Below are positions 42,515 to 51,047 of a stretch of DNA of 58,284 bases, one piece after another. A program made the translations under genes and the position numbers. Location: assembly GCA_964399625.1 (NCBI GenBank), contig CAYNSB010000019.1, forward strand, positions 1-58,284, written 5' to 3'. The DNA comes from CAYNSB01 sp964399625. GTDB taxonomy: Bacteria; Planctomycetota; Phycisphaerae; Phycisphaerales; UBA1924. The notes under the pieces are model-generated. The model searched no databases. It was not told the DNA's origin and saw only the letters and a program-made list of their open reading frames with translations. How positions within the stretch are numbered: position 1 is the stretch's first letter; the number at the start of each line of letters is the position of its first letter.

Positions 42515-43372
42515 ATGGCGATCTTCGGTCCCGGCGGATACTCGGGCGACGGCTCCATCGGCTCGGCGATCAAGGGCCGCTTGCTCATCATCGCTGTCCT
42601 CGTCGTCATCTCCCTCATCACCTACGCCACCAAGTCCTCCATCAACCCCGTCACAGGCAAGTCCCAGCACGTCTCGCTCTCCGTCGATCAGGAGATCGCA
42701 CTGGGCATGCAGTCCGCCCCGCAGATGGCCGCGCAGTTCGGCGGCGTCTCCCGCGACGCCAGCGCCACGCGCCTCGTCGATGCCATCGGCGCGAAACTCC
42801 TCGCCACCCAGCCCAAGGCCGCCAACATCTACCCCTTCGACTTCCACCTCCTCGCCGACCAGCAGACCATCAACGCCTTCGCCCTCCCCGGCGGGCAGAT
42901 CTTCATCACCTCCGCCCTCCTCAAGCGCCTCGAGACCGAGGGCCAGCTCGCCGCCGTCCTCGGGCACGAGATGGGCCACGTCATCCAGCGACATTCCGCC
43001 CAGCAGATGGCCAAGGGCTCGCTGATTTCCGGCGTCGCCGGCGCCGTCGTCTCCGGCACCGCGGACCAGTACTCCACGTCCTCAGCCATCACCGCCCGCG
43101 CCGCGCAGATGGTCGCGAGCATGATCTCCCTGAAATACGGCCGCGGCGACGAGCTCGAGGCCGACCACGAGGGCCTCGCCATCATGACCGCCGCCGGCTA
43201 CGACCCCCGCGCCATGATCCGCGTCATGGAGATCCTGCAGGAAGCCGCCAAGGGCAACCGCCAGCCCGAGTTCCTCTCCACCCACCCCTTCCCCGAGCAC
43301 CGCATCGCGCAGATCAAGGAAACCCTCGCCAAGCAGTACCCGCAGGGCGTGCCCAGCGGACTCAAGCCCTAA
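42515..43372 (+). CDS. M48 family zinc metalloprotease
   Basis: The 285-residue protein has an N-terminal membrane segment (about 24-42) and the catalytic motif HEMGH in AAVLGHEMGHVIQRHS; the third zinc ligand is probably the Glu in DELEADHEG. FALPGGQIFITSALL and STHPFPEHRIAQIKE are also family positions. AGGAGG five bases before ATG 42515 is a strong ribosome site; TATCCT at 42490-42495 may be the -10. It is likely a periplasmic or membrane-bound quality-control protease (BepA/LoiP type). Confidence 0.92.
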   Translation: MAIFGPGGYSGDGSIGSAIKGRLLIIAVLVVISLITYATKSSINPVTGKSQHVSLSVDQEIALGMQSAPQMAAQFGGVSRDASATRLVDAIGAKLLATQPKAANIYPFDFHLLADQQTINAFALPGGQIFITSALLKRLETEGQLAAVLGHEMGHVIQRHSAQQMAKGSLISGVAGAVVSGTADQYSTSSAITARAAQMVASMISLKYGRGDELEADHEGLAIMTAAGYDPRAMIRVMEILQEAAKGNRQPEFLSTHPFPEHRIAQIKETLAKQYPQGVPSGLKP

Positions 43373-43385
43373 TTCATTCGACTTT

Positions 43386-43450
43386 CAGAGGCCCAAGCGG
43401 AAGCGCCGGGCTCTCTCAACGTTGACGAGCCCGAAGCGCAAGCGAGGGTT
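43386..43450. repeat. Intergenic repeat with palindrome between convergent genes
   Basis: Bases 43386-43411 (CAGAGG-Y-CCAAGCGG-M-AGCGC-M-GGGC) recur with three differences at 51048-51073. A hairpin CGGGCTC/GAGCCCG (43407-43413 with 43427-43433) encloses the palindrome TCAACGTTGA. A related AAGCGCAAGCGAGGG follows. It may also act as a bidirectional terminator. Confidence 0.6.
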
Positions 43451-44134
43451 CTAGGCCCTCGTCAGATGACCACTCGCCCTCGTCCCCTGCCTCAAGAAAT
43501 TCGCCAGCAGCTTCGGCCCCTCCACCGTCAGAAAACTTTCCGGGTGGAACTGCACGCCCTCCATCGGCGCCTTCCTTGCATCCGCCCACACCCTCCGCAG
43601 CCCCATCACCACGCGACGCGTCCCGCCGCGCTCATCCGCCTCATCCACCCACGACGACACCGCCCAACCGTCCTTCCCCGCCTCGCGCTTGGGCACCGAC
43701 TCGGCAAGCACCACAAGCGAGTGGTACCGCGTCGCCGTGAACGGATCGCTCACGCCCTCGTACAGCCCCTTCCCGTCGTGATGCACCTGGCTCGTCTTGC
43801 CATGCATGGGGATCACGTGCCGTGCCACCGTCATTCCATGCACATCACCCATGCACTGGTGCCCAAGGCACACTCCAAGCACCGGCACACGCCCCGCGAA
43901 GTGCGTGATCATCGCCGAACTCACGCCGGCCTCCCTGGGCGAGCACGGTCCGGGCGAGATGATCACATGGCTCGGCCCGCGCCCGCCATCAATCGCATCC
44001 GCCTCCTCGGGCGTGATCTTGTCGTTCCGCACGACCAGCAGATCCCGATCCGGGTCCAGGCTCGGATCAAGCTCCCCCAGCCTTTGCACCAGGTTCCATG
44101 TGAACGAGTCGTAATTGTCGATGAGCAGGATCAC
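43451..44134 (-). CDS. trpG: Glutamine amidotransferase of anthranilate/aminodeoxychorismate synthase
   Basis: The 227-residue class I amidotransferase has VILLIDNYDSFTWNLVQRLG at its start, SHVIISPGPCSPREAG, the nucleophilic Cys in LGVCLGHQC and the His-Glu of the triad in GVQFHPESFLT. It supplies ammonia for anthranilate or aminodeoxychorismate; TrpG and PabA cannot be told apart by sequence alone, and no trpE or pabB is adjacent. GTG 44134 is preferred as start; GTG 44149 and TTG 44173 are in-frame alternatives. It is divergent from the Cys-rich gene. Confidence 0.88.
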   Translation of the reverse strand: MILLIDNYDSFTWNLVQRLGELDPSLDPDRDLLVVRNDKITPEEADAIDGGRGPSHVIISPGPCSPREAGVSSAMITHFAGRVPVLGVCLGHQCMGDVHGMTVARHVIPMHGKTSQVHHDGKGLYEGVSDPFTATRYHSLVVLAESVPKREAGKDGWAVSSWVDEADERGGTRRVVMGLRRVWADARKAPMEGVQFHPESFLTVEGPKLLANFLRQGTRASGHLTRA

Positions 44135-44225
44135 ACGATATTGAAGCACGCTGGCGCCGCGCAGACTCGCCAAACTTCACGCTCAGGTCCTTGATTTTCT
44201 CGCTCGCGCTCATGACAATGCCCCC

Positions 44226-44840
44226 GTGCTCCCGCGCCGAACCCATCGCGCGCTCCGCTCCCTCCCCCGCGCCCTCATCGCCTGGGCCGGGCTCATCGCC
44301 TTCGTGATCGCCTCCTTCGGCGTCCTCCCTCCCATCGATCGCCTCTTCACCGCCCTGGCCCCGCGCGAGCGCTACCCCTGCGAATCCTGCGCCTGTGGCT
44401 GCGCCTCGGCCCACGAGTGCTGGACCGCCTGCTGCTGCCACTCCCCCGCCGAGCGCCTCGCCTGGGCCATCCGCAACTCAGTCACGCCCCCGCCCGATGT
44501 CCGCTTCTCGGACAGTGACGTCGCCATGGCCCACGCCTTGATCGCCGCCGATCAGCAGTCCTGCCCGATGTGCCACGCCGACGCACCACCCGCCGACGAG
44601 CAATCCGCCGACGCCGCGCATCCGCCCGCGCCTCGATTCCCCGGCTCCATGTCCGCCCTCAACTGCAAGGGCAAAAGCCCCTGGCTCGCCCTGCCCGCGC
44701 CCGTCTGCACGCGCGCCGCCCTCGTCACGCCCATGCCGCTCCCCGGCACGCACGTCGGTGCCACGATCACGAGCGAGCACGCGGATTCCCGCCCGATCGA
44801 CACGCCGGTTCCCCCGCCCCGCGCCCCGCGCTCCGTCTGA
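44226..44840 (+). CDS. Cys-rich secreted or membrane-anchored protein
   Basis: The 204-residue protein has a hydrophobic signal or anchor (about residues 15-35). A dense cysteine cluster CESCACGCASAHECW then TACCCHSPAERLAWA follows at about 52-82, and a further C-P-M-C-H. The C-terminal half is Pro/Ala-rich. The CxxCxC...CCCH arrangement recurs in planctomycete proteins of unknown role that I recall but cannot search. Metal binding is likely by composition, not shown. GTG start without clear ribosome site. First gene of the 44226-48269 run. Confidence 0.6.
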   Translation: MLPRRTHRALRSLPRALIAWAGLIAFVIASFGVLPPIDRLFTALAPRERYPCESCACGCASAHECWTACCCHSPAERLAWAIRNSVTPPPDVRFSDSDVAMAHALIAADQQSCPMCHADAPPADEQSADAAHPPAPRFPGSMSALNCKGKSPWLALPAPVCTRAALVTPMPLPGTHVGATITSEHADSRPIDTPVPPPRAPRSV

Positions 44841-44884
44841 ACCGCGCCACTCGTCGATCACGCCCATCCATCAAGGGTCGCACC

Positions 44885-45625
44885 ATGCACCTGCCCGCGG
44901 GGTCTGGCGCGCTCCGATTGCGCCCCGCGTTCACGCTCATCGTGCTGCTCGTGGTGGTCGCCCTCGTCGGGCTACTCAGCTGGATCCTGCTGCCCGCGCG
45001 CGCCGGCGCGCGCCACGCCGCACGCGCCGCCAAGTGCCTCTCCAACCTCCGCTCCATCGGGCAGGGCGTCGTCCTCTACCAGCGAGACTTCAACGACTTC
45101 TTCCCACTCTCCGCCGACGGCGCCGGCAACGTCCTCAGCGCTTCCGCATGGCTCCAATCCCTCCAGCCCTACGGCGTCATCCCCGCCGTGCGCCTCTGCC
45201 CCAGCGACCCCGCGCGCACCGATCGACCCACCAGCTACGCCACCAACGACGCCCTCGAACCCCTCCTCCCCTGGATCGACTACAACCCCATCACCCGCCA
45301 GCCCGTGCCCGGCGGGCGACGCATCGCCTACACCCGCGTCACGCAAATCCCCTTCCCCCACGCCACCATCCACGCCGTCGAATCGCGCGACGGAGGGGGG
45401 AGCGGGGGGGGCGGCGGGGCTGGCGTCGTCGATCACGTGCACACGATCCACTGGTCCAAGCCAGCGGACCTGAGCACCGCGATCGACGTCGCGCGACACC
45501 GCGACACCGCCAACTACCTCTGCGCCGATGGGCACGCAACCCCGATCGCCTGGGCACGCCTGCGCGACACGTTCAGACCCGCCACCAGCATCTTCAACCC
45601 CCAGACCGCGCGCTCACTCCCATGA
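44885..45625 (+). CDS. Prepilin-like protein with altered signature (FTLIV)
   Basis: The 246-residue protein has the prepilin-type beginning RPAFTLIVLLVVVALVG, but the nearly invariant Glu at +5 is replaced by Val. The soluble domain has CLSNLRSIGQGVVLYQRDFN and ends with NYLCADGHATPIAW, a degenerate H-X9-DG pattern. A Gly linker is encoded by G runs of six and eight bases at 45395-45411. It sits 44 bp after the Cys-rich gene. If processed and assembled it may act as a minor pilin; the missing Glu makes this uncertain. Confidence 0.75.
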   Translation: MHLPAGSGALRLRPAFTLIVLLVVVALVGLLSWILLPARAGARHAARAAKCLSNLRSIGQGVVLYQRDFNDFFPLSADGAGNVLSASAWLQSLQPYGVIPAVRLCPSDPARTDRPTSYATNDALEPLLPWIDYNPITRQPVPGGRRIAYTRVTQIPFPHATIHAVESRDGGGSGGGGGAGVVDHVHTIHWSKPADLSTAIDVARHRDTANYLCADGHATPIAWARLRDTFRPATSIFNPQTARSLP

Positions 45626-45683
45626 GCCGCGCGGCGTCATCTCTGCCGACTCTCACACTTTCCATTCACCAGGAACATCACAC

Positions 45684-46454
45684 TTGAAGCGCATCACATC
45701 CATCACCCTCATCGCCGCGGCTTCCGCCGCCTCCTTCGCCCTCGCCCACTTCCACCTGACCCTCGACACCACCTCCGGCCTGCCCGGAAATCCGATCCTC
45801 ATCCGCGCCGGCTACTACCCGGAAGACACCGGCTACACCATCGATCCCACCGGCCGACTCCTCTTCAACAGCCAGCCCGCCATCGTCCGACCAGATTCCC
45901 AATTCGATTCCGGCCCCTTCGCCGGCTCCTGGCTCGCCGACTCGCCCCTCCTCACCAGCGACTTCTACTCCGCCACCGGCCGCCTCGACAACGGCAACTT
46001 CTACTACGAGATCACCGCCGTCACGCCCCTGCTCGGCCCTCCCGCCACGGTCCAATGGGGCGACTTCGACGGCGCGGACTTCCTTCCCATGGCCGACTCC
46101 GCCGCGCCCGCGCGCACCGATCGCTCCTTCTTCGTCGGCGTTGGCTCTCACGATCACGCGCAGGCCTACGCCCTCTCCGGCTCGGGCATCTACGACATCA
46201 CGCTCCGCGCCTGGGACGCCAACGCCATCTACACCGACTCGCAGCCCATCACCTTCCGCGTGAACACCTGCTACGCCAATTGCGACAGCAACACCAGCGC
46301 ACCCGCCCTCTCCGCCGCGGACTTCACCTGCTTCCTTGCCAAGTTCCGCGCGGGAGACCCATACGCGAACTGTGATGGCAGCACCGACACGCCTCAACTC
46401 ACCGCCGCGGACTTCACGTGCTTCCTCAGCGCGTTCCGCACGGGCTGCCCATAG
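45684..46454 (+). CDS. Secreted His-containing protein with dockerin-like C-terminus
   Basis: The 256-residue protein probably starts at TTG 45684 (AGGAA ten bases before; the signal peptide KRITSITLIAAASAASFALA begins here). The mature N-terminus is AHFHLTLDTTSGLPGNP; a later segment FFVGVGSHDHAQAYALSGSG precedes YDITLRAWDAN, similar to surface-anchored domains with a H-x-H-x-N-W-x-F pattern found near metal transporters in other phyla (remembered resemblance). It ends in two dockerin-like units with ADFTCFLAKFRAG and ADFTCFLSAFRTGCP. Likely displayed on the surface; metal binding is inferred. Confidence 0.72.
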   Translation: MKRITSITLIAAASAASFALAHFHLTLDTTSGLPGNPILIRAGYYPEDTGYTIDPTGRLLFNSQPAIVRPDSQFDSGPFAGSWLADSPLLTSDFYSATGRLDNGNFYYEITAVTPLLGPPATVQWGDFDGADFLPMADSAAPARTDRSFFVGVGSHDHAQAYALSGSGIYDITLRAWDANAIYTDSQPITFRVNTCYANCDSNTSAPALSAADFTCFLAKFRAGDPYANCDGSTDTPQLTAADFTCFLSAFRTGCP

Positions 46455-46549
46455 CAAGATCCAGAATCATCACGAAAGCCGACGGGCCAGCGCCCCTCGG
46501 CCTTTCTTTCCGCACCACAGCTCGCCCTTTCCATTAGGATGCATACGCC

Positions 46550-47470
46550 ATGAAGCACCTCACCGCCATCGTCTCTGCCCCACTCCTGCTCGCGATCTCC
46601 AGCGTCCACGCCCGCCCCGACACACCCGCCCCGCCTCTCTGGTCCCAACTCGTTACGCTCGAGCCCAGCGACCGTGCGCTCGACGCGTCGTCCCAGCCCC
46701 GCCAGCGCTCGTGGGAACTCCCGCGCGTCACCGTCGAGGCCGAGCCCGGCTCCACGCTCAAGGAAGAAGACCGCGTCGGCTCCTACGCCCAGCCGCGCTG
46801 GACCGCGACCCGACGCTTCCCCTCCACCCGCGTCTACGTCGTTCCCGAAGGCAAGATCGAGACCGAGCTCTGGTCCCGACAGACGTTCACCCGCGATGGC
46901 GGCACGGAGCACCGCTTCCTGCAGGAACTCGAGATCGGCCTCCCCCACCGCTTCCAGCTCGATCTCTACCTCCGCCAGGACTACGACACCAAGGGCGACG
47001 ACAAGCACCTGCTCTGGGGCGGGCAGTTCGAGGTCCGCTGGGCCCTCGCCGACTGGGGCAAGATCTGGGGCAACCCCACCCTCTACTTCGAGTACATCAC
47101 CCTCGAAAAGCGCCCCGACAAGATCGAGCCCAAGCTCCTCCTCGGCGGCGAGATCGCTCCCGAGTGGCACTGGGGCGCCAACTTCGTCGGCGAGTTCGAG
47201 CTGGGCGGCGAACGCGAGTACGAGTACGCCCTCACCACCGCCGTCTCCAAGACCATCATCGACTCAACGCTCTCGATCGGCGTCGAGTCCGTCCTCTCAC
47301 TCACCAACGTCGCCGGCGAGCGCGGGCACACCAACACCTCCCTCGTCATCGGCCCCAGCCTCCAGTGGAAGCCCATCGAGCCCATGACCCTCAACATCGC
47401 CCCGCTCGTCGGCGTCACGGGCCACTCCCCCCGTGCGCAGGTCTACATCAACCTCGGCTGGGAGTTCTGA
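46550..47470 (+). CDS. Probable outer-membrane beta-barrel protein
   Basis: The 306-residue protein has a signal peptide (about 1-21, VHA/R). Many alternating hydrophobic-polar strands with aromatic girdles follow (FQLDLYLRQDY, YFEYITLEKR, EWHWGANFVGEFELGG) and a C-terminal Phe in VYINLGWEF, a Bam recognition-type end. No enzyme motif. It could be the outer-membrane transporter or partner served by the adjacent TonB, although it lacks an obvious TonB box and plug domain, so it is not a classic receptor. Confidence 0.7.
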   Translation: MKHLTAIVSAPLLLAISSVHARPDTPAPPLWSQLVTLEPSDRALDASSQPRQRSWELPRVTVEAEPGSTLKEEDRVGSYAQPRWTATRRFPSTRVYVVPEGKIETELWSRQTFTRDGGTEHRFLQELEIGLPHRFQLDLYLRQDYDTKGDDKHLLWGGQFEVRWALADWGKIWGNPTLYFEYITLEKRPDKIEPKLLLGGEIAPEWHWGANFVGEFELGGEREYEYALTTAVSKTIIDSTLSIGVESVLSLTNVAGERGHTNTSLVIGPSLQWKPIEPMTLNIAPLVGVTGHSPRAQVYINLGWEF

Positions 47471-47567
47471 TCTCACTCCCCTCCGAGGGAAGGGCGGGGA
47501 GGGGTTGGCGCCGGCACGCAGCCAAACACCTTCCCATCCGCCAGGTAGACCCCGATACTCTTATTCC

Positions 47568-48269
47568 ATGCGGGCGCTTCACGCACTTCCCTGGATCGCC
47601 TCCGCGCTCGCGCACAGCGTCGCCGCCGTCGCCATCATCCATCACTACTCCAAGGCCCCGATGAACCCCGGCGTGGGGCTCGGCGCCTTGCACGCCGCGC
47701 CCATCGCGCCGATCATGCTCCTCGACGCCGCCCCGATCTCGACCTTGCACCACGAAGAATCGCCCGCGCCCGCCGATGACACGCCAGCGCCCGCGATCTC
47801 CCTCGCACTTCCCTCCGTCGCCTCATCGATCGCGCTCACGCCCAACCTCGATCACCGACCGATCGAACCCCTCGCCCTCCAGGCCGCCACCATCCACACC
47901 GCCGCGCCCGCGACCATCCAAGCCTCCGGCGGTTCCGCGCGTGACGTGCCTCCAAGCACCCCATCCTCAGCCGAGCCGACCGCGTTCGATTCCGCCCCGC
48001 AGCCCCTGGGCCCCAACGCCCCGCCCGCCTACCCCGAGGCATCGCGTCGGGCCCGAGAGTCCGGCACCGTCCTCCTCCATCTGGATCTCGACGCCGACGG
48101 ACGAGTGACCAACCACTCCATCGCCCGTTCCAGCGGCTCCGCGCGCCTGGACGCGGCCGCCGCGCAGGCCGTCGCGCGCTGGCGCTTCGCTCCCGCGACG
48201 CGCGCGGGACAGCCCGTCGCGTGCTCCATCGATCTTCCCATCGAGTTCGTTCTGCGCGATCGCCGCTAG
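47568..48269 (+). CDS. TonB family energy transducer
   Basis: The 233-residue protein has an N-terminal membrane segment (about residues 8-25), a Pro/Ala-rich spacer (about 60-150) with several His, and a TonB C-terminal domain: PPAYPEASRRARESGTVLLH and ARWRFAPATRAGQPV. It links inner-membrane energy to an outer-membrane partner. No exbB or exbD is present here. A GATACT ends eight bases before ATG and no Shine-Dalgarno is visible, so the message may be leaderless, with its own promoter. Confidence 0.87.
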   Translation: MRALHALPWIASALAHSVAAVAIIHHYSKAPMNPGVGLGALHAAPIAPIMLLDAAPISTLHHEESPAPADDTPAPAISLALPSVASSIALTPNLDHRPIEPLALQAATIHTAAPATIQASGGSARDVPPSTPSSAEPTAFDSAPQPLGPNAPPAYPEASRRARESGTVLLHLDLDADGRVTNHSIARSSGSARLDAAAAQAVARWRFAPATRAGQPVACSIDLPIEFVLRDRR

Positions 48270-48271
48270 CC

Positions 48272-49063
48272 CTACGCCGCCTTCGTCCCCGCGACCCCGT
48301 CGGGCGTCACCAGGAACAGGTCCGACGTGATCGGGTACGGCAGCCGCTTGTAGTCGTGCTCCACCCGATCGCTCAGACGCTTCACGAACGGCTCCGGATT
48401 GGGCGTCATCGCCAGGAACATGTCCCGCGCCGGCAGCGCAACGTAGAAGTTCCCGCCCAGGCGCGGCGCCAGCCGGCGATACAGGTCGCTCATCAGCAGG
48501 CGCGCCGCGTCGTACCCGTCCTGCTCGGACAGGATGATCGCCTTGCCGCCCTCCTTGCTCGTCACCACCTGCATGTCCAGCTCGGGCGTGTACCCGTCGA
48601 GGTTCCCCTTCGCGAGCTCCTCCAGCTCCTCGATCGTCAGCCCCCAGCGCACCATCTGCTCGGTCGTGATGCTCACCGTCATCTGCGGCAGATCGATCAC
48701 GTACACGATCACCGTGTCGTTCACGAACTCGCTGTGCGCCACCATCTCGCGCGACAGATGGTTGAAGATCGTCACGGGCTGGATCCGCGGCATGATCCGC
48801 GGCCTCACGAACTCCAGGCTGAAGTGCCCAAGCTGAGTCGTGTCCCCGCTGAACAACTGCTCGAGGTAACGCTCCACGATCTCCTCGCCACGCTCGGGCT
48901 CGTGGTTCACCATCCGGTACAGGTTCTCAAGGTCGAGCCGCCGCCCGTTGATGATCAACTCCCGCGGCCCGCCAAGCTCGATCTCGCACTCGGGCTGGAT
49001 CTTGCGGATCATCTCCGCCACCTGCTCGGCGAACGCCTCGGGTCCCTCGGGCATAAGCGACAT
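48272..49063 (-). CDS. DUF1444 family protein
   Basis: The 263-residue protein belongs to the DUF1444 (YtpQ-like) family: LFSGDTTQLGHFSLEFVRPR, a YVIDLPQMTVSITTEQM segment and LLMSDLYRRLAPRLGGNFYV are readable conserved regions. GGGGGAG lies eight bases before ATG 49063. No enzyme motif or signal peptide is visible, so it is likely cytoplasmic. Function unknown. It converges with TonB, two bases apart. Confidence 0.8.
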   Translation of the reverse strand: MSLMPEGPEAFAEQVAEMIRKIQPECEIELGGPRELIINGRRLDLENLYRMVNHEPERGEEIVERYLEQLFSGDTTQLGHFSLEFVRPRIMPRIQPVTIFNHLSREMVAHSEFVNDTVIVYVIDLPQMTVSITTEQMVRWGLTIEELEELAKGNLDGYTPELDMQVVTSKEGGKAIILSEQDGYDAARLLMSDLYRRLAPRLGGNFYVALPARDMFLAMTPNPEPFVKRLSDRVEHDYKRLPYPITSDLFLVTPDGVAGTKAA

Positions 49064-49302
49064 GACGCGTCTCCCCCGCCCCGGCTCCTCCCCGCGCACG
49101 TCCCAGGTCTCCCCGGGAGCCTCCCGCACGCAGAGCCCATCGGCCGGACGTTTCGCTATCGACGCGCCGGAGCCCGCGCTCATCCGCCAGGCACCGCGTC
49201 CACACCGCGACGCACATCGACCCGCCCTCCCGCCCCGCTCACCCTCCCAGATCAACGTCCCCACACCCCATAACAACTCCCTTCCCGTCCGCAAATCCAC
49301 GG
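49064..49302. other. Divergent spacer between DUF1444 and acpP
   Basis: Apart from the acpP promoter that starts at 49303, no gene, repeat or strong hairpin is visible in the spacer 49064-49379. Confidence 0.45.
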
Positions 49303-49332
49303 TTGGAGCCCAGCGATAACCGACGCTAGAAT
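49303..49332 (+). promoter_or_regulatory. Sigma-70-type promoter for acpP
   Basis: TTGGAG (49303-49308) and TAGAAT (49327-49332) are separated by 18 bp, with predicted initiation near 49339, giving a 40-base leader that contains GGAG. Confidence 0.55.
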
Positions 49333-49379
49333 GCCGACCCATCAACCGGCGTGGGACCACGCCCCAATGGAGTGTGAAC

Positions 49380-49628
49380 GTGACCGAACAGGAAATCGAA
49401 AGCAAGGTCATCAAGATCGTCGCGGAGCAACTCGGCGCGGACATCGCCAAAATCAGCCGCGCCACGTCGTTCGTGGACGATCTCAACGCCGACTCGCTCG
49501 ATCAGGTCGAGCTCGTCATGGAGTTCGAGGACGAGTTCGAGACCTCGATCCCCGATGAGCAGGCCGAGAAGATCAAGACCGTCGGACAGGCCATCGAGTT
49601 CATCAAGCAGGCCCACGGCGTGGAGTAA
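49380..49628 (+). CDS. acpP: Acyl carrier protein
   Basis: The 82-residue acidic protein has the phosphopantetheine attachment Ser in DLNADSLDQVELVMEFED. It carries acyl chains in fatty acid synthesis. Two GTG starts are possible; GTG 49380 is favoured because GGAG (49369-49372) is seven bases before it but only one base before GTG 49374. It precedes fabF by 105 bp, a standard pairing. Confidence 0.96.
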   Translation: MTEQEIESKVIKIVAEQLGADIAKISRATSFVDDLNADSLDQVELVMEFEDEFETSIPDEQAEKIKTVGQAIEFIKQAHGVE

Positions 49629-49733
49629 CCCCACGCCCCGCCGATCGCGCCACTGCCGCCTGGACCCGCCGGGTCCGAGCGACGGTGGCGTCTATCGTTT
49701 TAGAGATCGACGTTCGAACACGAGGCCCCTCCC

Positions 49734-51017
49734 ATGACCCATCCCGCCCCCCGCATCGTCATCACCGCCGCGGGCGCCGTCACGAACCTGGGACCGGACG
49801 CACCCTCCACCTGGAGCGCCATGCGCGAGGGCCGCTCGGGCATCGTCCCGCTGGACCTCACCGCCGAGGACTTCGCCCGCTACAAGAACACCTGGTCCAC
49901 AACCTTCGCCGGGCAGATCAAGGGCTTCGATCCCACCAAGGTCATCGAGCACCGCGAGGCCAAGCGACTCGATCGCTTCACCCAGCTCGGCGCCTGCGCC
50001 GCCATCGAGGCCGTGCAGCGCTCGGGCATCGACTTCTCCAAGATCGACGGCGAACGCTGCGGCGTCGTCATCGGCTCCGGCATCGGCGGCATCGCCACCA
50101 TCGAAGAGGGCGTGAACACCATGCGCGATCGCTCGCCCGATCGCCTCTCCCCCTTCACCGTCCCCCGCCTCATGGTCAACGCCGCCGCGGGCTTCGTCTC
50201 CATCAAGTACGGCCTCCGAGGACCCTCCGGCGCCCACGCCACCGCCTGCGCCTCCTCAGGGCACGCCATCGCCGACGCCGTCCACTTCCTCCGCAAGGGA
50301 TGGGCCGATGTCATGATCGCCGGCGGCGCCGAGGCCGGCGTCTCCCCCCTCTGCCTCGCCGCCTTCATGACCATGAAGGCTCTCTCCGAACGCAACAACG
50401 ACCCCACCAAGGCCTCACGACCCTTCGACAAGGACCGCGACGGCTTCGTCCTCGCCGAGGGCGCCGCCATGCTCGTGCTCGAGACCGAGGCACACGCCAA
50501 GAAGCGCGGCGCCACCATCCTCGCCGAGATCGTCGGCTGCGGAAACTCCTCCGACGCGGGCCACATCACCGCGCCCGATCCCAACGGCCTCGGCGCGTGC
50601 CGCGCCATGAAGTGGGCCCTCCAGGACGCCGCCCTCAACCCGGACCCGATCGACTACATCAACGCCCACGGCACCTCTACCCCACTGGGCGACAAGGCCG
50701 AGGTCGCCGCCGCCTTCTCCGTCTTCGGGAACCACGCCCGCCGATCCGCCGGCGGCAAGCTCCTCATGTCCTCGACCAAGTCCATGCACGGGCACGCACT
50801 GGGCGCCTCGGGCGCCATCGAGTCCATCGCCTGCATCCACGCCGTGCGCGACGGCGTCATCGCCCCCACCATCAACCTCGACAGCCCGGAGCCGGACTTC
50901 GACCTCGACCTCGTTCCCCACCACGCGCGCGAACGCCGCATCCGCTTCGCCATGAACAACACGTTCGGCTTCGGCGGGCACAACGTCTCGCTCATCTTCG
51001 CACGCTACGACCGCTGA
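49734..51017 (+). CDS. fabF: Beta-ketoacyl-ACP synthase II
   Basis: The 427-residue condensing enzyme has catalytic Cys in ATACASSGHA, His in INAHGTSTPLGD and His in SMHGHALGASGA, plus the C-terminal NNTFGFGGHNVSLIF. It elongates acyl-ACP with malonyl-ACP. The family's usual SxKSxxGHxLGAAG is here TKSMHGHALGASG, a mild variation. TATCGT at about 49692 may be its own -10; it may also be transcribed with acpP. Confidence 0.95.
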   Translation: MTHPAPRIVITAAGAVTNLGPDAPSTWSAMREGRSGIVPLDLTAEDFARYKNTWSTTFAGQIKGFDPTKVIEHREAKRLDRFTQLGACAAIEAVQRSGIDFSKIDGERCGVVIGSGIGGIATIEEGVNTMRDRSPDRLSPFTVPRLMVNAAAGFVSIKYGLRGPSGAHATACASSGHAIADAVHFLRKGWADVMIAGGAEAGVSPLCLAAFMTMKALSERNNDPTKASRPFDKDRDGFVLAEGAAMLVLETEAHAKKRGATILAEIVGCGNSSDAGHITAPDPNGLGACRAMKWALQDAALNPDPIDYINAHGTSTPLGDKAEVAAAFSVFGNHARRSAGGKLLMSSTKSMHGHALGASGAIESIACIHAVRDGVIAPTINLDSPEPDFDLDLVPHHARERRIRFAMNNTFGFGGHNVSLIFARYDR

Positions 51018-51047
51018 GCACGCGGACAACCCGACGCACACTTCCCT

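Noticed and set aside
44067..44213. 48-codon minus-strand frame beginning MSASEKIKDLSVKFGES upstream of trpG
   Set aside because: The first 17 residues look protein-like, but the rest runs in the wrong frame across the conserved trpG start, so either it is chance or a short leader; evidence is too thin to annotate.
46550..47470. Classic TonB-dependent receptor
   Set aside because: At 306 residues it is less than half the usual size, and no plug domain or TonB box is visible; described only as a barrel.
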